The notes under the pieces are model-generated. The model made no database searches. It was given only the letters and a program-made list of their open reading frames with translations, and had not been told where the DNA came from. From Candidatus Poribacteria bacterium (lineage in GTDB: Bacteria; Poribacteria; WGA-4E; WGA-3G), in contig JAPPIG010000131.1 of the NCBI GenBank assembly GCA_028820635.1, forward strand, positions 122,712 through 186,711: a stretch of DNA of 64,000 bases, read 5' to 3'. Shown here one piece after another: positions 10,354 through 17,595 of this stretch. The translations under genes were made by a program, and so were the position numbers. Within the stretch, counting starts at the first letter, position 1. Every line of letters begins with the position of its first letter.

Positions 10354-10380
10354 TGTAGGAGCGACCTCCCGGTCGCGACA
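10354..10380. repeat. Short hairpin repeat of the TAGGAGCGA type
   Basis: The stretch contains TGTAGGAG followed by GCGACC-TCCC-GGTCGC, a 6-bp stem with 4-nt loop at 10361-10376. The same theme (TAGGAG plus TCGC-rich stem) recurs at 35640-35682, 53401-53490 and 59732-59835. I read it as one copy of a dispersed intergenic repeat in the 207-nt spacer between the PhyH and oxidoreductase genes. Confidence 0.6.
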
Positions 10381-10421
10381 GCCAAACAAAGATGTGGAAA
10401 CCAACTAATAGTTTATCGTAC

Positions 10422-11222
10422 CTAAGCAGTTTTCGCTAAATCTTCCACGCTTAACGCACCTTCACCAAAAACGCGTCTAAAAGATCCACCACGATGGGAA
10501 CGCGTGTCGCCATGCATGTAACACACACTAAAAGCGCGCCGTGGAATATCTGTCTGGTTCGTGCCGGAACTGTGAAGCATCCAATTGTGCAGCAGGACCA
10601 CTTCTCCTGCCTCCAATTCTAATGGTAGAGGCGTAGCGTTCTCAACGATGTCGTCAATCTGTTCCTGTGTGAGAAATCCAGATCCGTGGGAGGGATTAAT
10701 AAGGTCGCTGTGTGAACCGGGAATAATGTGCACACATCCGTTTTCAATAGTTGCAGGATCCAAGGCGGTATAGATAGTAATCTGTGGGTCACGGTCAAGG
10801 TCTGTCCACCTATCTTGATGCCAAACAAGATAAGTGCCTTCGTGTGCCGGTTTGTTCATAAACATCGCACGGAAACATAGTACTGGAACACCCTCCCCGT
10901 AGATTTTTGCACAAACTTCCTTAAAGGTAGGATTTTGAAGATATGTTAAAAAGTATGGGTCAAATTCGAGATTCTGGATTTTCCGATACAACAATGTTGC
11001 GCCTTTATGTCCTGAGGATTGAGGCCCGGGTCTGTCTGTTCCAGGTTCCCTATCAAGTTGCATCATGATTTGGTTATAATCAAGCGGCGCTTTACCGAGC
11101 ATGATGTCATCCATACGCTGTTGTAACTGTGCTAATTCGTCATCAGTGGCAACTTGTCCAATGCGAACATAGCCGTGTTCTGAAAAATGTTCCCACTGTT
11201 CATCTGTTATCAGTTGTTCCAT
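10422..11222 (-). CDS. Phytanoyl-CoA dioxygenase (PhyH) family protein
   Basis: Fe(II)/2-oxoglutarate oxygenases of this family hydroxylate organic substrates. In this 266-residue protein the iron triad is visible: H135 and D137 in LVWHQDRW and the distal H217 in NWMLHSSG, with R228/R229 (PRRAF) to bind the 2-oxoglutarate carboxylate. The core also shows GCVHIIPGSH. The start has GGAGGAAAG upstream. Unlike the two paralogues at 14778-16444, the canonical HxD is intact here, so it should be an active oxygenase. It probably works with the oxidoreductase downstream; the substrate is unknown. Confidence 0.88.
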   Translation of the reverse strand: MEQLITDEQWEHFSEHGYVRIGQVATDDELAQLQQRMDDIMLGKAPLDYNQIMMQLDREPGTDRPGPQSSGHKGATLLYRKIQNLEFDPYFLTYLQNPTFKEVCAKIYGEGVPVLCFRAMFMNKPAHEGTYLVWHQDRWTDLDRDPQITIYTALDPATIENGCVHIIPGSHSDLINPSHGSGFLTQEQIDDIVENATPLPLELEAGEVVLLHNWMLHSSGTNQTDIPRRAFSVCYMHGDTRSHRGGSFRRVFGEGALSVEDLAKTA

Positions 11223-11721
11223 TCCTTTCCTCCACCCACGTGAGTGTATAGGTTATAAAATCCTTTTCATTACAGTGTTCATATATTAAAGTATAGCATG
11301 AAAGTATAACATAATTACCAACAAATTGAAAAATTAATTAACTGATATTTCTCAACATGGTGCTTAACCTAATAACAATCAACATTATGAATGGATTGCG
11401 CTATGAAAATGCGTTTTGTTTTTAGATTTTTCTTGACATTTTGCACATGAGATACCATCCTAAATGGTAAAAACTCAACTTTTACTTTTTAGGAGATTAT
11501 CTCATGCAACACCATCTTATCAAATCTGCTATGTGTTTTCAAATACTTCTCTATTCTAACGTGAGTTTGATAATTAAAAAGACAGGCACAAATTGAACAG
11601 AGAACGGACATATTTGCTTAGAAAATCGTTATTTTGGTGTTTTTAACCCCCTAAATCCCCCTTATCAGTGGGACTTTAAGAGAAAATGCGTAAGTCCTGG
11701 TGTAAATTAAAATCCATTGAA
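11223..11721. other. AT-rich intergenic stretch with operator-like site and a repeat
   Basis: About 500 nt without a conventional gene. On the plus strand it holds a TTGACA at 11433-11438, a perfect 6-bp inverted repeat TACCAT-ccTaa-ATGGTA at 11453-11469, an AGGAG at 11491 and a 30-codon frame at 11504-11596. At about 11647-11680 a C-run/G-run stretch (CCCCCTAAATCCCCC then AGTGGGAC) resembles an intergenic repeat type seen in several bacterial genomes. No RNA gene was recognised. Confidence 0.5.
11504..11596 (+). CDS. Possible 30-residue leader peptide or gene remnant
   Basis: An ATG at 11504 follows an AGGAG by 8 nt and opens a 30-codon frame with hydrophobic character after a short His-rich start. 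Upstream lie a TTGACA and an inverted repeat that could be an operator. The frame has no known family and could be a leader peptide, the 5' stub of a decayed gene, or chance. Its start signals are the only support. Confidence 0.25.
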   Translation: MQHHLIKSAMCFQILLYSNVSLIIKKTGTN

Positions 11722-11913
11722 TTACCCTGCCGTTAGCAGGGCTATTAAAATCCCAATTCCGATAATACCAAAGATAGTCCACCAGAAGCCTTGTGCACGT
11801 CCAAGTTTACGATTTTCTTTATCTCTTTCCTTTAGCAATCTGTTTTCTGCTTGCTCTGCTATCTGTGATCTCACACTATTTACTATTGCTGTTTTATCTA
11901 TATTTTTTATTAC
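11722..11913 (-). CDS. Small coiled-coil plus single-TM protein, start uncertain
   Basis: The minus strand reads an amphipathic, charged helix (SQIAEQAENRLLKERDKENR) followed by one hydrophobic segment (GIIGIGILIALLTAG) and a stop at 11722. This layout is strongly protein-like. The start is unclear: no ATG lies in frame. A GTG at 11874 would give 50 residues; a GGGAGG at about 11911-11916 suggests initiation near 11900, and the frame stays open further upstream. It may be the 3' part of a frameshifted gene. It follows the 81-residue membrane protein gene on the same strand. Confidence 0.4.
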   Translation of the reverse strand, partial: VIKNIDKTAIVNSVRSQIAEQAENRLLKERDKENRKLGRAQGFWWTIFGIIGIGILIALLTAG

Positions 11914-12037
11914 CTCCCGTGGCGCATGTAAAGAATGAGTGCTAATAAAAAAGTTTAGCCCGCTTGAACATTGACTTCATGAAAAACAAACGCACATACT
12001 TTTACATGAGCGAGCATATCTTTCCTGATTGATAAAA

Positions 12038-12283
12038 TTAATGTTTATTCACTATCCACTGCTCAAATTTACATAAGATTTTCCAAAAAATGTAAACCAA
12101 TACAAAAAGTAATAATGTAACATGGTTTCCAGAGTGTATTTGCCAAGCCCAACTAATGCCAGCACATGATAAAATTGATCCTCCAAAAACAAATAATCCT
12201 CTCCAGAACCAAAATAGAAAAAGGTTTTTAGGAGGCTTCGTCCATTTGTGTGAGAATTTCATATTATCTTTTTGAGTATTCAT
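12038..12283 (-). CDS. Small hypothetical membrane protein (two TM)
   Basis: An 81-residue protein with a basic N-terminus (KFSHKWTKPPKN) and two hydrophobic segments at about 20-43 and 53-70. The ATG has AAGGAAAA upstream, a good ribosome site. It lies in a run of small membrane proteins (11722-12847) whose DNA is more AT-rich than the flanking enzyme genes, which may indicate separate origin. No family recognised. Confidence 0.55.
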   Translation of the reverse strand: MNTQKDNMKFSHKWTKPPKNLFLFWFWRGLFVFGGSILSCAGISWAWQIHSGNHVTLLLFVLVYIFWKILCKFEQWIVNKH

Positions 12284-12335
12284 GATTTTCCTTTGTAGAT
12301 TAGAGAAGCAAGGATACCCTCGTAGTAGATAATTA

Positions 12336-12464
12336 TCAGGTTTGAGATTTGCTAACTATATATAGCAATGGTGATACAGTAATAAGATATGGGATTAAAT
12401 CCAATTGTGAAAATACTGCTATAAACACAATTGTGCATATTGCGAAAATTTTGGTAATTTTCAT
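12336..12464 (-). CDS. 42-residue membrane peptide, coupled to the DUF805 gene
   Basis: The frame begins MKITKIFAICTIVFIAVFSQ and is hydrophobic through most of its length, so it should insert in the membrane. Its ATG (12462-12464) overlaps the TGA of the upstream DUF805 gene as ATGA, and an AGGA lies 7 nt before the start. That arrangement points to translational coupling and supports a real gene. No homologue is recognised. Confidence 0.55.
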   Translation of the reverse strand: MKITKIFAICTIVFIAVFSQLDLIPYLITVSPLLYIVSKSQT

Positions 12465-12847
12465 TGTAAATTCCTTTTTGAAGGTGTAGTAATTAACTCC
12501 CTCAAAGTTGTTGGATTACCATAACGATTTGAACCTTGTGTTCCTTGTAAAAATCCTAAAACAATAATCAGATAAAGTTGACCTAAGATTGGGACCAAAC
12601 CCCAGAAAATTTCATTTTCATGCCTGTCAGTATCATGCAGCCTTTTTATAGCGATAGTAAGATTAGTTCCACCCACTAATACCAGAATAACAATAAGAAT
12701 ACCGAACCAATATGGAATCGAATATGAAGAATTGAAAAGAAGTAAGATATATCCCCATAGAACAACGTTTGAGCATATATTACATATCCAAAAAGTGCTT
12801 CGATTTACTCGTCCCTTATAATTAAAACAAAGTGTTAATATATGCAT
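12461..12847 (-). CDS. DUF805 family membrane protein
   Basis: This 128-residue protein fits DUF805 (YhaH-like). It begins with FNYKGRVNRSTFWICN, equivalent to the family's GRxxRxxFW start, has three or four hydrophobic helices, and holds IAIKRLHDTDRHENEIFWG, the family RLHD motif. It ends GFLQGTQGSNRYGNP, matching the GTxGxNRYGP signature. The function of DUF805 is unknown. It is followed with a 4-nt overlap by a 42-residue membrane peptide gene and lies 19 nt downstream of the methyltransferase gene. Confidence 0.85.
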   Translation of the reverse strand: MHILTLCFNYKGRVNRSTFWICNICSNVVLWGYILLLFNSSYSIPYWFGILIVILVLVGGTNLTIAIKRLHDTDRHENEIFWGLVPILGQLYLIIVLGFLQGTQGSNRYGNPTTLRELITTPSKRNLQ

Positions 12848-12866
12848 CTATACTCCTTGTCTATAT

Positions 12867-13685
12867 TCAAAGTGAGGTGAAATCTGTCGCAACCTTCTCA
12901 AAAATGATAACATGCTGCCACGGCAAACCATCAAGCGTCTCTATCCAAGACAATGGGTGCGGTGTCGCCTCCTTAATTACCTGCAATTCACTCATCTTGT
13001 GTAAACGTTTAATCGGCACACTGTCATCTTCCAAGCGGTATTCTACAAAAGCCACTCGACCACCGACTTTGAGGGCACGGCAGATATTATGCATCATCTC
13101 ATACGGATGCGAAAATTCATGGTAAACATCTACCATAATAGCGAGGTCAACTGAATTTGGTGGCAGTTTCGGATTGGTAATCGTGCCTAACACACCTTTG
13201 ATATTGGTAATACCTTCTTCCGTCATCTTTTCAGCAAGGATGTCAAGCATCTCCTGCTGAATTTCAACGCCGTAGATGGTTCCTGTTTTGCCAACTATAG
13301 GTGAAATACGGCGGGCAATGTAACCTGTCCCAACCCCAATATCCGCAACAACATCGCCCTCTTTTAGCTTCAGCATTTCAATGAGTTTATTCGGCATCTC
13401 TTCGCGTTCGCGTTCAGGGCGTTCTAACCATCCGGCAGCGAGGTGTCCCATGACTTGCGATATTTCGCGTCCCATATAGATTTTGCCGATACCGTCTCGA
13501 CTTGGGGTGCGTTGTTCGTAGTGTGTGCTTGCTGGACGTGTCTGGTCGGTTTTTGAGTGCGAATCGCCCTTTGGTGAAGTTGTTGGATAGATTAGCAAAA
13601 AGAGTGTACCAACAACAATGGCGCAAATCTTTATAGGTTTCGGCACACGGAGTATGCCTACTACTTTTTTGAATTTTGTAATCAT
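12867..13685 (-). CDS. Membrane-anchored SAM-dependent methyltransferase
   Basis: A 272-residue protein with an N-terminal hydrophobic anchor (about residues 17-35), a polar linker, then the segment GKIYMGREISQVMGHLAAGW typical of exported methyltransferase-like proteins in planctomycete-like bacteria. Motif I, VVADIGVGTGYIARR, binds S-adenosylmethionine; GTIYGVEIQQEMLD supplies the acidic ribose ligand. The anchor suggests the catalytic domain may face the periplasm, which is odd for a SAM enzyme; cytoplasmic orientation cannot be excluded. It starts 3 nt after the oxidoreductase stop, so the two are co-transcribed. Substrate unknown. Confidence 0.8.
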   Translation of the reverse strand: MITKFKKVVGILRVPKPIKICAIVVGTLFLLIYPTTSPKGDSHSKTDQTRPASTHYEQRTPSRDGIGKIYMGREISQVMGHLAAGWLERPEREREEMPNKLIEMLKLKEGDVVADIGVGTGYIARRISPIVGKTGTIYGVEIQQEMLDILAEKMTEEGITNIKGVLGTITNPKLPPNSVDLAIMVDVYHEFSHPYEMMHNICRALKVGGRVAFVEYRLEDDSVPIKRLHKMSELQVIKEATPHPLSWIETLDGLPWQHVIIFEKVATDFTSL

Positions 13686-13688
13686 GGT

Positions 13689-14732
13689 TTACCACCTTCC
13701 AAGATAGAGTCCTCGGTTTTCCATCGGTATCGGCACCCGAACACCTTTCTGCCGCTGCGAGTCAACGATGGCGAAGACCATTTCGGAGCTGCGATGGGCA
13801 AGTTGAATGTTGCCTTGTGTTTCAGTATCGGTGTCGATTGCTTCAACGATGTCCTCAATACATCCTACGGTACCGCTTTTCCGTTCAAATGGCGGGAATT
13901 GTGCGTCTAAAATTTCGTTAAACTGTCCCTGCCGTTTGCGGAGTTGAAAGCCGAGTCCATTGTTGAGAGAACGGACTGTGCCTTCACTACAATTCACTTC
14001 AAATTCGTAAGCGGTGCCGGGGATGCTGATGCCATTGATACCGTTCTGAAAACGGATAAACCCCATCACAATTCCAGGATCCGAATCGGTGCGGTTATCC
14101 TCAAAGTCGGCATCATCAACAGCAACGTTGCCTTGCACGTATTCTATCGGGGAATCACTTGCTAAAAAGAGGATTAGGTCGGCGGCGTGCGTGTAACCCC
14201 ATAAGGCAGAACCGCCCGTATAAGAGATGATAGAACGTCGTTCACCTAATTCGCCACTTTCAAGGATTTCACGCATCTTGATGTAGCCGGGTGTAAAACG
14301 TCTCTGTGTGCCGAGATTGAATTTGATGTTGTATTTCTCACACACCTCAAGCATAGCGTCCGCTTCTTCCATAGAGGCACAGAGCGGTTTATCGCAATAA
14401 ATGCCTTTGACACCGTTTTCTGCGGCAAATTGTGTGATGTCAGCGTGGTTGCCTGGACGCGTGGCAATGCTGATAATATCCGGTTTCTCTTGCACTATCA
14501 TCTCTTGATAGTCAAGATAGTACTTCGGGATGTCCCATTTGTCACATACATATTTTGCTTTTTCTTCAACTACATCTGCGCCAGCGACAATTGTTGTTCG
14601 CTCAAAAGCAGTGTAACCAGCAGCATGTGAATATGGCAGCGCACCGTGTGGCGTGCTTCGCACCTCTTCATCAATGGTGCCGCCCATCCGTCCGCAGCCG
14701 ACAATACAGACACGGTATTGTGTGGTTTCCAT
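13689..14732 (-). CDS. Gfo/Idh/MocA-family oxidoreductase
   Basis: A 347-residue NAD(P)-dependent oxidoreductase. The Rossmann start reads YRVCIVGCGRMGGTIDEEV; the catalytic-lysine motif appears as CDKPLCASMEEAD, with D in place of the common E. The substrate domain contains SALWGYTHAADLILFLA, with the usual His. It is the third gene of an operon after two PhyH paralogues and before the methyltransferase, with gaps of 45 and 3 nt. The pairing suggests that one pathway oxidises a substrate by both oxygenase and dehydrogenase chemistry. Confidence 0.87.
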   Translation of the reverse strand: METTQYRVCIVGCGRMGGTIDEEVRSTPHGALPYSHAAGYTAFERTTIVAGADVVEEKAKYVCDKWDIPKYYLDYQEMIVQEKPDIISIATRPGNHADITQFAAENGVKGIYCDKPLCASMEEADAMLEVCEKYNIKFNLGTQRRFTPGYIKMREILESGELGERRSIISYTGGSALWGYTHAADLILFLASDSPIEYVQGNVAVDDADFEDNRTDSDPGIVMGFIRFQNGINGISIPGTAYEFEVNCSEGTVRSLNNGLGFQLRKRQGQFNEILDAQFPPFERKSGTVGCIEDIVEAIDTDTETQGNIQLAHRSSEMVFAIVDSQRQKGVRVPIPMENRGLYLGRW

Positions 14733-14777
14733 CGGAGTTCCTCCATCAAGTTTCGTCTTGAAAATTGAAGATTTCTG

Positions 14778-15617
14778 TTAAGCGGTTAATTGAACAACAT
14801 CTTGTTTGACAACTTCTTTAATATGTCCATAAGATGCGGTTTGTGTTAGTTCCTGCACCTCTGGTGACAAGCGATTGATGATTGGCTCTGGCAATCCTGA
14901 CCTACCTTCATATTGTGGACGATACCGAAAAATAAGGAACCGTCTATCCCGATCTTTTGGTCTCCACTGTAAAACGCCGTGTGTCAATAGTTCAGAGATG
15001 ACAAGGAAATCGCCTGCTTTCGGCGTAAGATTGGTAAAAACGTCGTCTGGTTCAGGATCAATGCCATCTGGTCCGGGTGTCAGCAGGTCTTCAGGTCGTT
15101 CAAATTGGCTCTTATGCGAACCCGGAATGACAATAAGTCCGCCATCGCCAGGATGGACATCTGTTAAATAGAAAAACGCCACGAAATCGTTGCAGTAGAT
15201 TTGGCTATTCTTAACTTCATATCGAGTGAGCCAGTGGCGCCCCTCGCGTGCACAATGTAAGCCCGCGGGATTTGTTCCCATCGGTTGTCTGTCGGGATTG
15301 TGCTGTTCCAGTGTAAGCGTCCCTGTTACAAATCTTGGCATATCAAAGGTGAATTCTTTGACAAGGGGCCAGATAGTGGGATGCACCGTCATCGCTTCAA
15401 GCGAACGGTCAAACGCGAATCCATGTTCATATCTACCACCTTTGCCGGGTTCTAACTCACGCGGGCGCGTCGTAAATCCTTCAGGACGTTCATCAAGCGG
15501 CATGTGGATATATCTGTCAACAGCCTCTTGTGCCGCTTTCAGTGCGTCCCCCGTAACAGCGTTTTTTATGTGTAGATAGCCTGTAACGTCAAATAGATAA
15601 CGTTGTTCTGGTGTCAT
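14778..15617 (-). CDS. PhyH-family protein with HxA in place of HxD
   Basis: A 279-residue protein starting MTPEQRYLFDVTGYLHIKNAV, with the family core LTDVHPGDGGLIVIPGSHKS and distal motif LLTHGVLQWRPKDRDRR (H213, R225/R226). The first iron-ligand motif expected before the core is not HxD; the conserved candidate is H121-C-A123-R-E125 (LHCARE). The paralogue next to it has the same residues. In 2-oxoglutarate halogenases an Ala or Gly replaces this Asp, but E125 could instead serve as ligand. The alignment is by eye. It lies 11 nt downstream of its paralogue. Confidence 0.82.
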   Translation of the reverse strand: MTPEQRYLFDVTGYLHIKNAVTGDALKAAQEAVDRYIHMPLDERPEGFTTRPRELEPGKGGRYEHGFAFDRSLEAMTVHPTIWPLVKEFTFDMPRFVTGTLTLEQHNPDRQPMGTNPAGLHCAREGRHWLTRYEVKNSQIYCNDFVAFFYLTDVHPGDGGLIVIPGSHKSQFERPEDLLTPGPDGIDPEPDDVFTNLTPKAGDFLVISELLTHGVLQWRPKDRDRRFLIFRYRPQYEGRSGLPEPIINRLSPEVQELTQTASYGHIKEVVKQDVVQLTA

Positions 15618-15628
15618 TTCTCTTCCTT

Positions 15629-16444
15629 TTAGGTTAACTGGACATGTTCCTGTTTTACAATATCCTTGATATGTGTATAATGCGCGTGTTGTACAAGTTC
15701 ACGGGTTTCGGGAGAGAGACGTTCCATTACTTCAGGCGGAAACGGGTCTCTGTTCCCTCTACTGTCTTGGAAAAACTGTGTCTTGTAACGCAAGATGAGA
15801 AATCTCCGGTGTCGTTCTTTTGGTTTCCATATTAAAACGCCGTGTGTCAGCAGTTCGGACATGACGATTGCATCACCTGCGCGGGCGGTAACATTAACGA
15901 GGGCAGGATGGAGTTCATCTGGAGGGTTCTCTGGGTCTGGAAAGAAAATTCCTTCTGGTCGTTCAAAACCGGCTTTGTGAGATCCTGGCAACACCACTAA
16001 TCCGCCATCACCTGGATAGACATCAGTGAAATAGAAAAAGATGGCAAAGTCGTTGTTGTGAATTTTTCCGTTCTTAGCGACGTAGCGTCTTGTCTGCCAT
16101 CCGCAATCTTCACGGGCGCAGTGCAGCTTACCGATAACCTGATCGTGTTCAGGACCTTTTGCGACCAGCGATCCACGATTAAAACGCGGTCTGTTGCTGG
16201 TCAACTCTTTTACAATGGGCCACGTTTTTGGGTGAAGTGTGAGTGCCTCAAGCGATTTGTCGAATGAGAAACCGTTGGAAAAACCGCCACCGCCGTAACT
16301 AATACCCGGCGGAAGTTCGTCTGGAGGTGTTTGGACGCAGCGTTCAACAGCATTTTGTGCGTTTTGCAATTCTGCATCGCTGAGAACGTTTTTTAGATGG
16401 AGATAGCCTGTTAAATCAAATAGGTATCGTTGTTTAGGAGTCAT
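15629..16444 (-). CDS. PhyH-family protein, tandem paralogue with HxA
   Basis: A 271-residue paralogue of the next gene, starting MTPKQRYLFDLTGYLHLKNVL. The start at 16444 is chosen because GGAGGG lies just upstream and the N-terminus then aligns with the paralogue; the frame is open to 16504. The core reads FTDVYPGDGGLVVLPGSHKA and the distal motif LLTHGVLIWKPKERHRR. The presumed first iron motif is H108-C-A110-R-E112, again without Asp. It is first in the operon, behind a promoter-like site at 16473-16501. The substrate is unknown. Confidence 0.82.
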   Translation of the reverse strand: MTPKQRYLFDLTGYLHLKNVLSDAELQNAQNAVERCVQTPPDELPPGISYGGGGFSNGFSFDKSLEALTLHPKTWPIVKELTSNRPRFNRGSLVAKGPEHDQVIGKLHCAREDCGWQTRRYVAKNGKIHNNDFAIFFYFTDVYPGDGGLVVLPGSHKAGFERPEGIFFPDPENPPDELHPALVNVTARAGDAIVMSELLTHGVLIWKPKERHRRFLILRYKTQFFQDSRGNRDPFPPEVMERLSPETRELVQHAHYTHIKDIVKQEHVQLT

Positions 16445-16472
16445 AATGCCCTCCATTCTGCTTATGCCGTGA

Positions 16473-16501
16473 ATTGTATCATGTTTTTTTATATTTTGAA
16501 A
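16473..16501 (-). promoter_or_regulatory. Promoter-like site for the PhyH operon
   Basis: On the minus strand TTTCAA is followed after 17 nt by TACAAT, preceded by TG as in an extended -10. The predicted start lies about 20-25 nt before the ATG at 16444. The -35 is weak (3 of 6), the -10 strong. Confidence 0.5.
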
Positions 16502-16539
16502 CAAAAATTGATTGCATAGTAGATGTGCATTTAATAGTA

Positions 16540-16601
16540 GTAGGCACGCTCCGCGTATCGCAAGAAATTAAAGAGGCGCAATGAATTGCGCGACTACAAA
16601 C
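16540..16601. repeat. Dispersed repeat with GCGCAA/TTGCGC hairpin
   Basis: The stretch begins TAGGCACGCTCCGCG and contains GCGCAA-TGAA-TTGCGC (16576-16591), then GACTACAAAC. The second part recurs at 25826-25849 (CAATGAATTGCGCGACTACA). It lies in the divergent spacer between the PhyH operon and the sugar isomerase gene. Confidence 0.6.
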
Positions 16602-16643
16602 AACGTGTTTCTAAAAGTTCTGCAAAAATTGTCCGATGCGTAG

Positions 16644-16649
16644 TATAAT
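16644..16649 (+). promoter_or_regulatory. Perfect -10 box upstream of sugar isomerase gene
   Basis: TATAAT lies 28 nt before the ATG at 16677. No good -35 is seen at 16-18 nt upstream, so this is only half of a promoter. Confidence 0.4.
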
Positions 16650-16676
16650 GTTTGAAAAGCGACATGGAGGTTGTGT

Positions 16677-17591
16677 ATGAAACTCGGATTTGTAAGTGCG
16701 ATTTTGCCTGACCAAACATTGGCGGAGGTTGTCCAATTTGCTGCTGATACAGGATATGATTGTGTTGAACTGATGTGTTGGCCCAAAGGAAAAGCGGAAA
16801 GACGTTATGCAGGTGTGACACACGTAGACGTAGCAGCACTTTCTGAAGCAGAGGCAGACCAAATTTTGCAATGCGTTTCAGATGCGGGTATAACGATCAG
16901 CGGCTTAGGCTACTACCCGAATCCGTTGACACCGAACGAAACAGAAGCGAAAATCTATAGTGAACATCTAAAACAACTGATATTAGCAGCGAAGCGTTTG
17001 TCAATAGACATTGTAAATACGTTCATTGGTAGAGATCAGACACGTACAATAGACGACAATTGGCCACGGTTCAAGCAGGTGTGGCAACCGCTCATCCAAT
17101 TTGCTGCAGACCATGGCATCCGTATCGGCATTGAAAACTGCCCGATGTTTTTCACTGAAGACGAATGGCCCGCGGGACAAAACCTTGCGTATTCTCCAGC
17201 AATTTGGGAACGCATGTTTACGGAAATTCCCGCCGAGAATTTCGGACTCAATTTTGACCCATCCCATTTTGTATGGCTTCAGATGGATTACCTGAAACCG
17301 CTTGTGACTTTTGCTAATCGTATTTTCCATGTGCATGCGAAAGATGTACGGTTAGATAAGGAACGGCTTGATGAGGTTGGTATTCTCGGAACGCCGCTTG
17401 CGTATCACACACCGAAACTGCCGGGACTCGGTGATGTGGATTGGGGCAGTTTTTTCTCTGTTTTGAACGATACTGGCTATGATGAAGCAATCTGCGTTGA
17501 GGTTGAGGATCGTGCGTATGAAGAGACGTTGGAATCACGGCAACGTGCTTTAAGGCAGAGCCATATATTCTTAAGACAGTTCATTGGGTGA
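16677..17591 (+). CDS. Sugar phosphate isomerase/epimerase (AP endonuclease-like TIM barrel)
   Basis: A 304-residue protein of the xylose-isomerase-like TIM-barrel family. It begins MKLGFVSAILPDQTLAEVVQ, then YDCVELMCWPKG. Metal-ligand positions are visible as IGIENCPMF (Glu), LNFDPSHFVW (Asp, His), IFHVHAKDVRL (His, Lys, Asp) and a late CVEVEDRAYEE (Glu). The start at 16677 follows GGAGG by 6 nt. Such enzymes interconvert keto and aldo sugars or inositol derivatives. It ends 4 nt before the AONS-like gene, so they share a transcript. Confidence 0.87.
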   Translation: MKLGFVSAILPDQTLAEVVQFAADTGYDCVELMCWPKGKAERRYAGVTHVDVAALSEAEADQILQCVSDAGITISGLGYYPNPLTPNETEAKIYSEHLKQLILAAKRLSIDIVNTFIGRDQTRTIDDNWPRFKQVWQPLIQFAADHGIRIGIENCPMFFTEDEWPAGQNLAYSPAIWERMFTEIPAENFGLNFDPSHFVWLQMDYLKPLVTFANRIFHVHAKDVRLDKERLDEVGILGTPLAYHTPKLPGLGDVDWGSFFSVLNDTGYDEAICVEVEDRAYEETLESRQRALRQSHIFLRQFIG

Positions 17592-17595
17592 AAAG

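Noticed and set aside
11717..11938. Plus-strand 73-codon frame
   Set aside because: The minus strand of the same stretch codes a convincing helix plus membrane segment; the plus frame is Ser/Ile-rich with no ribosome site.
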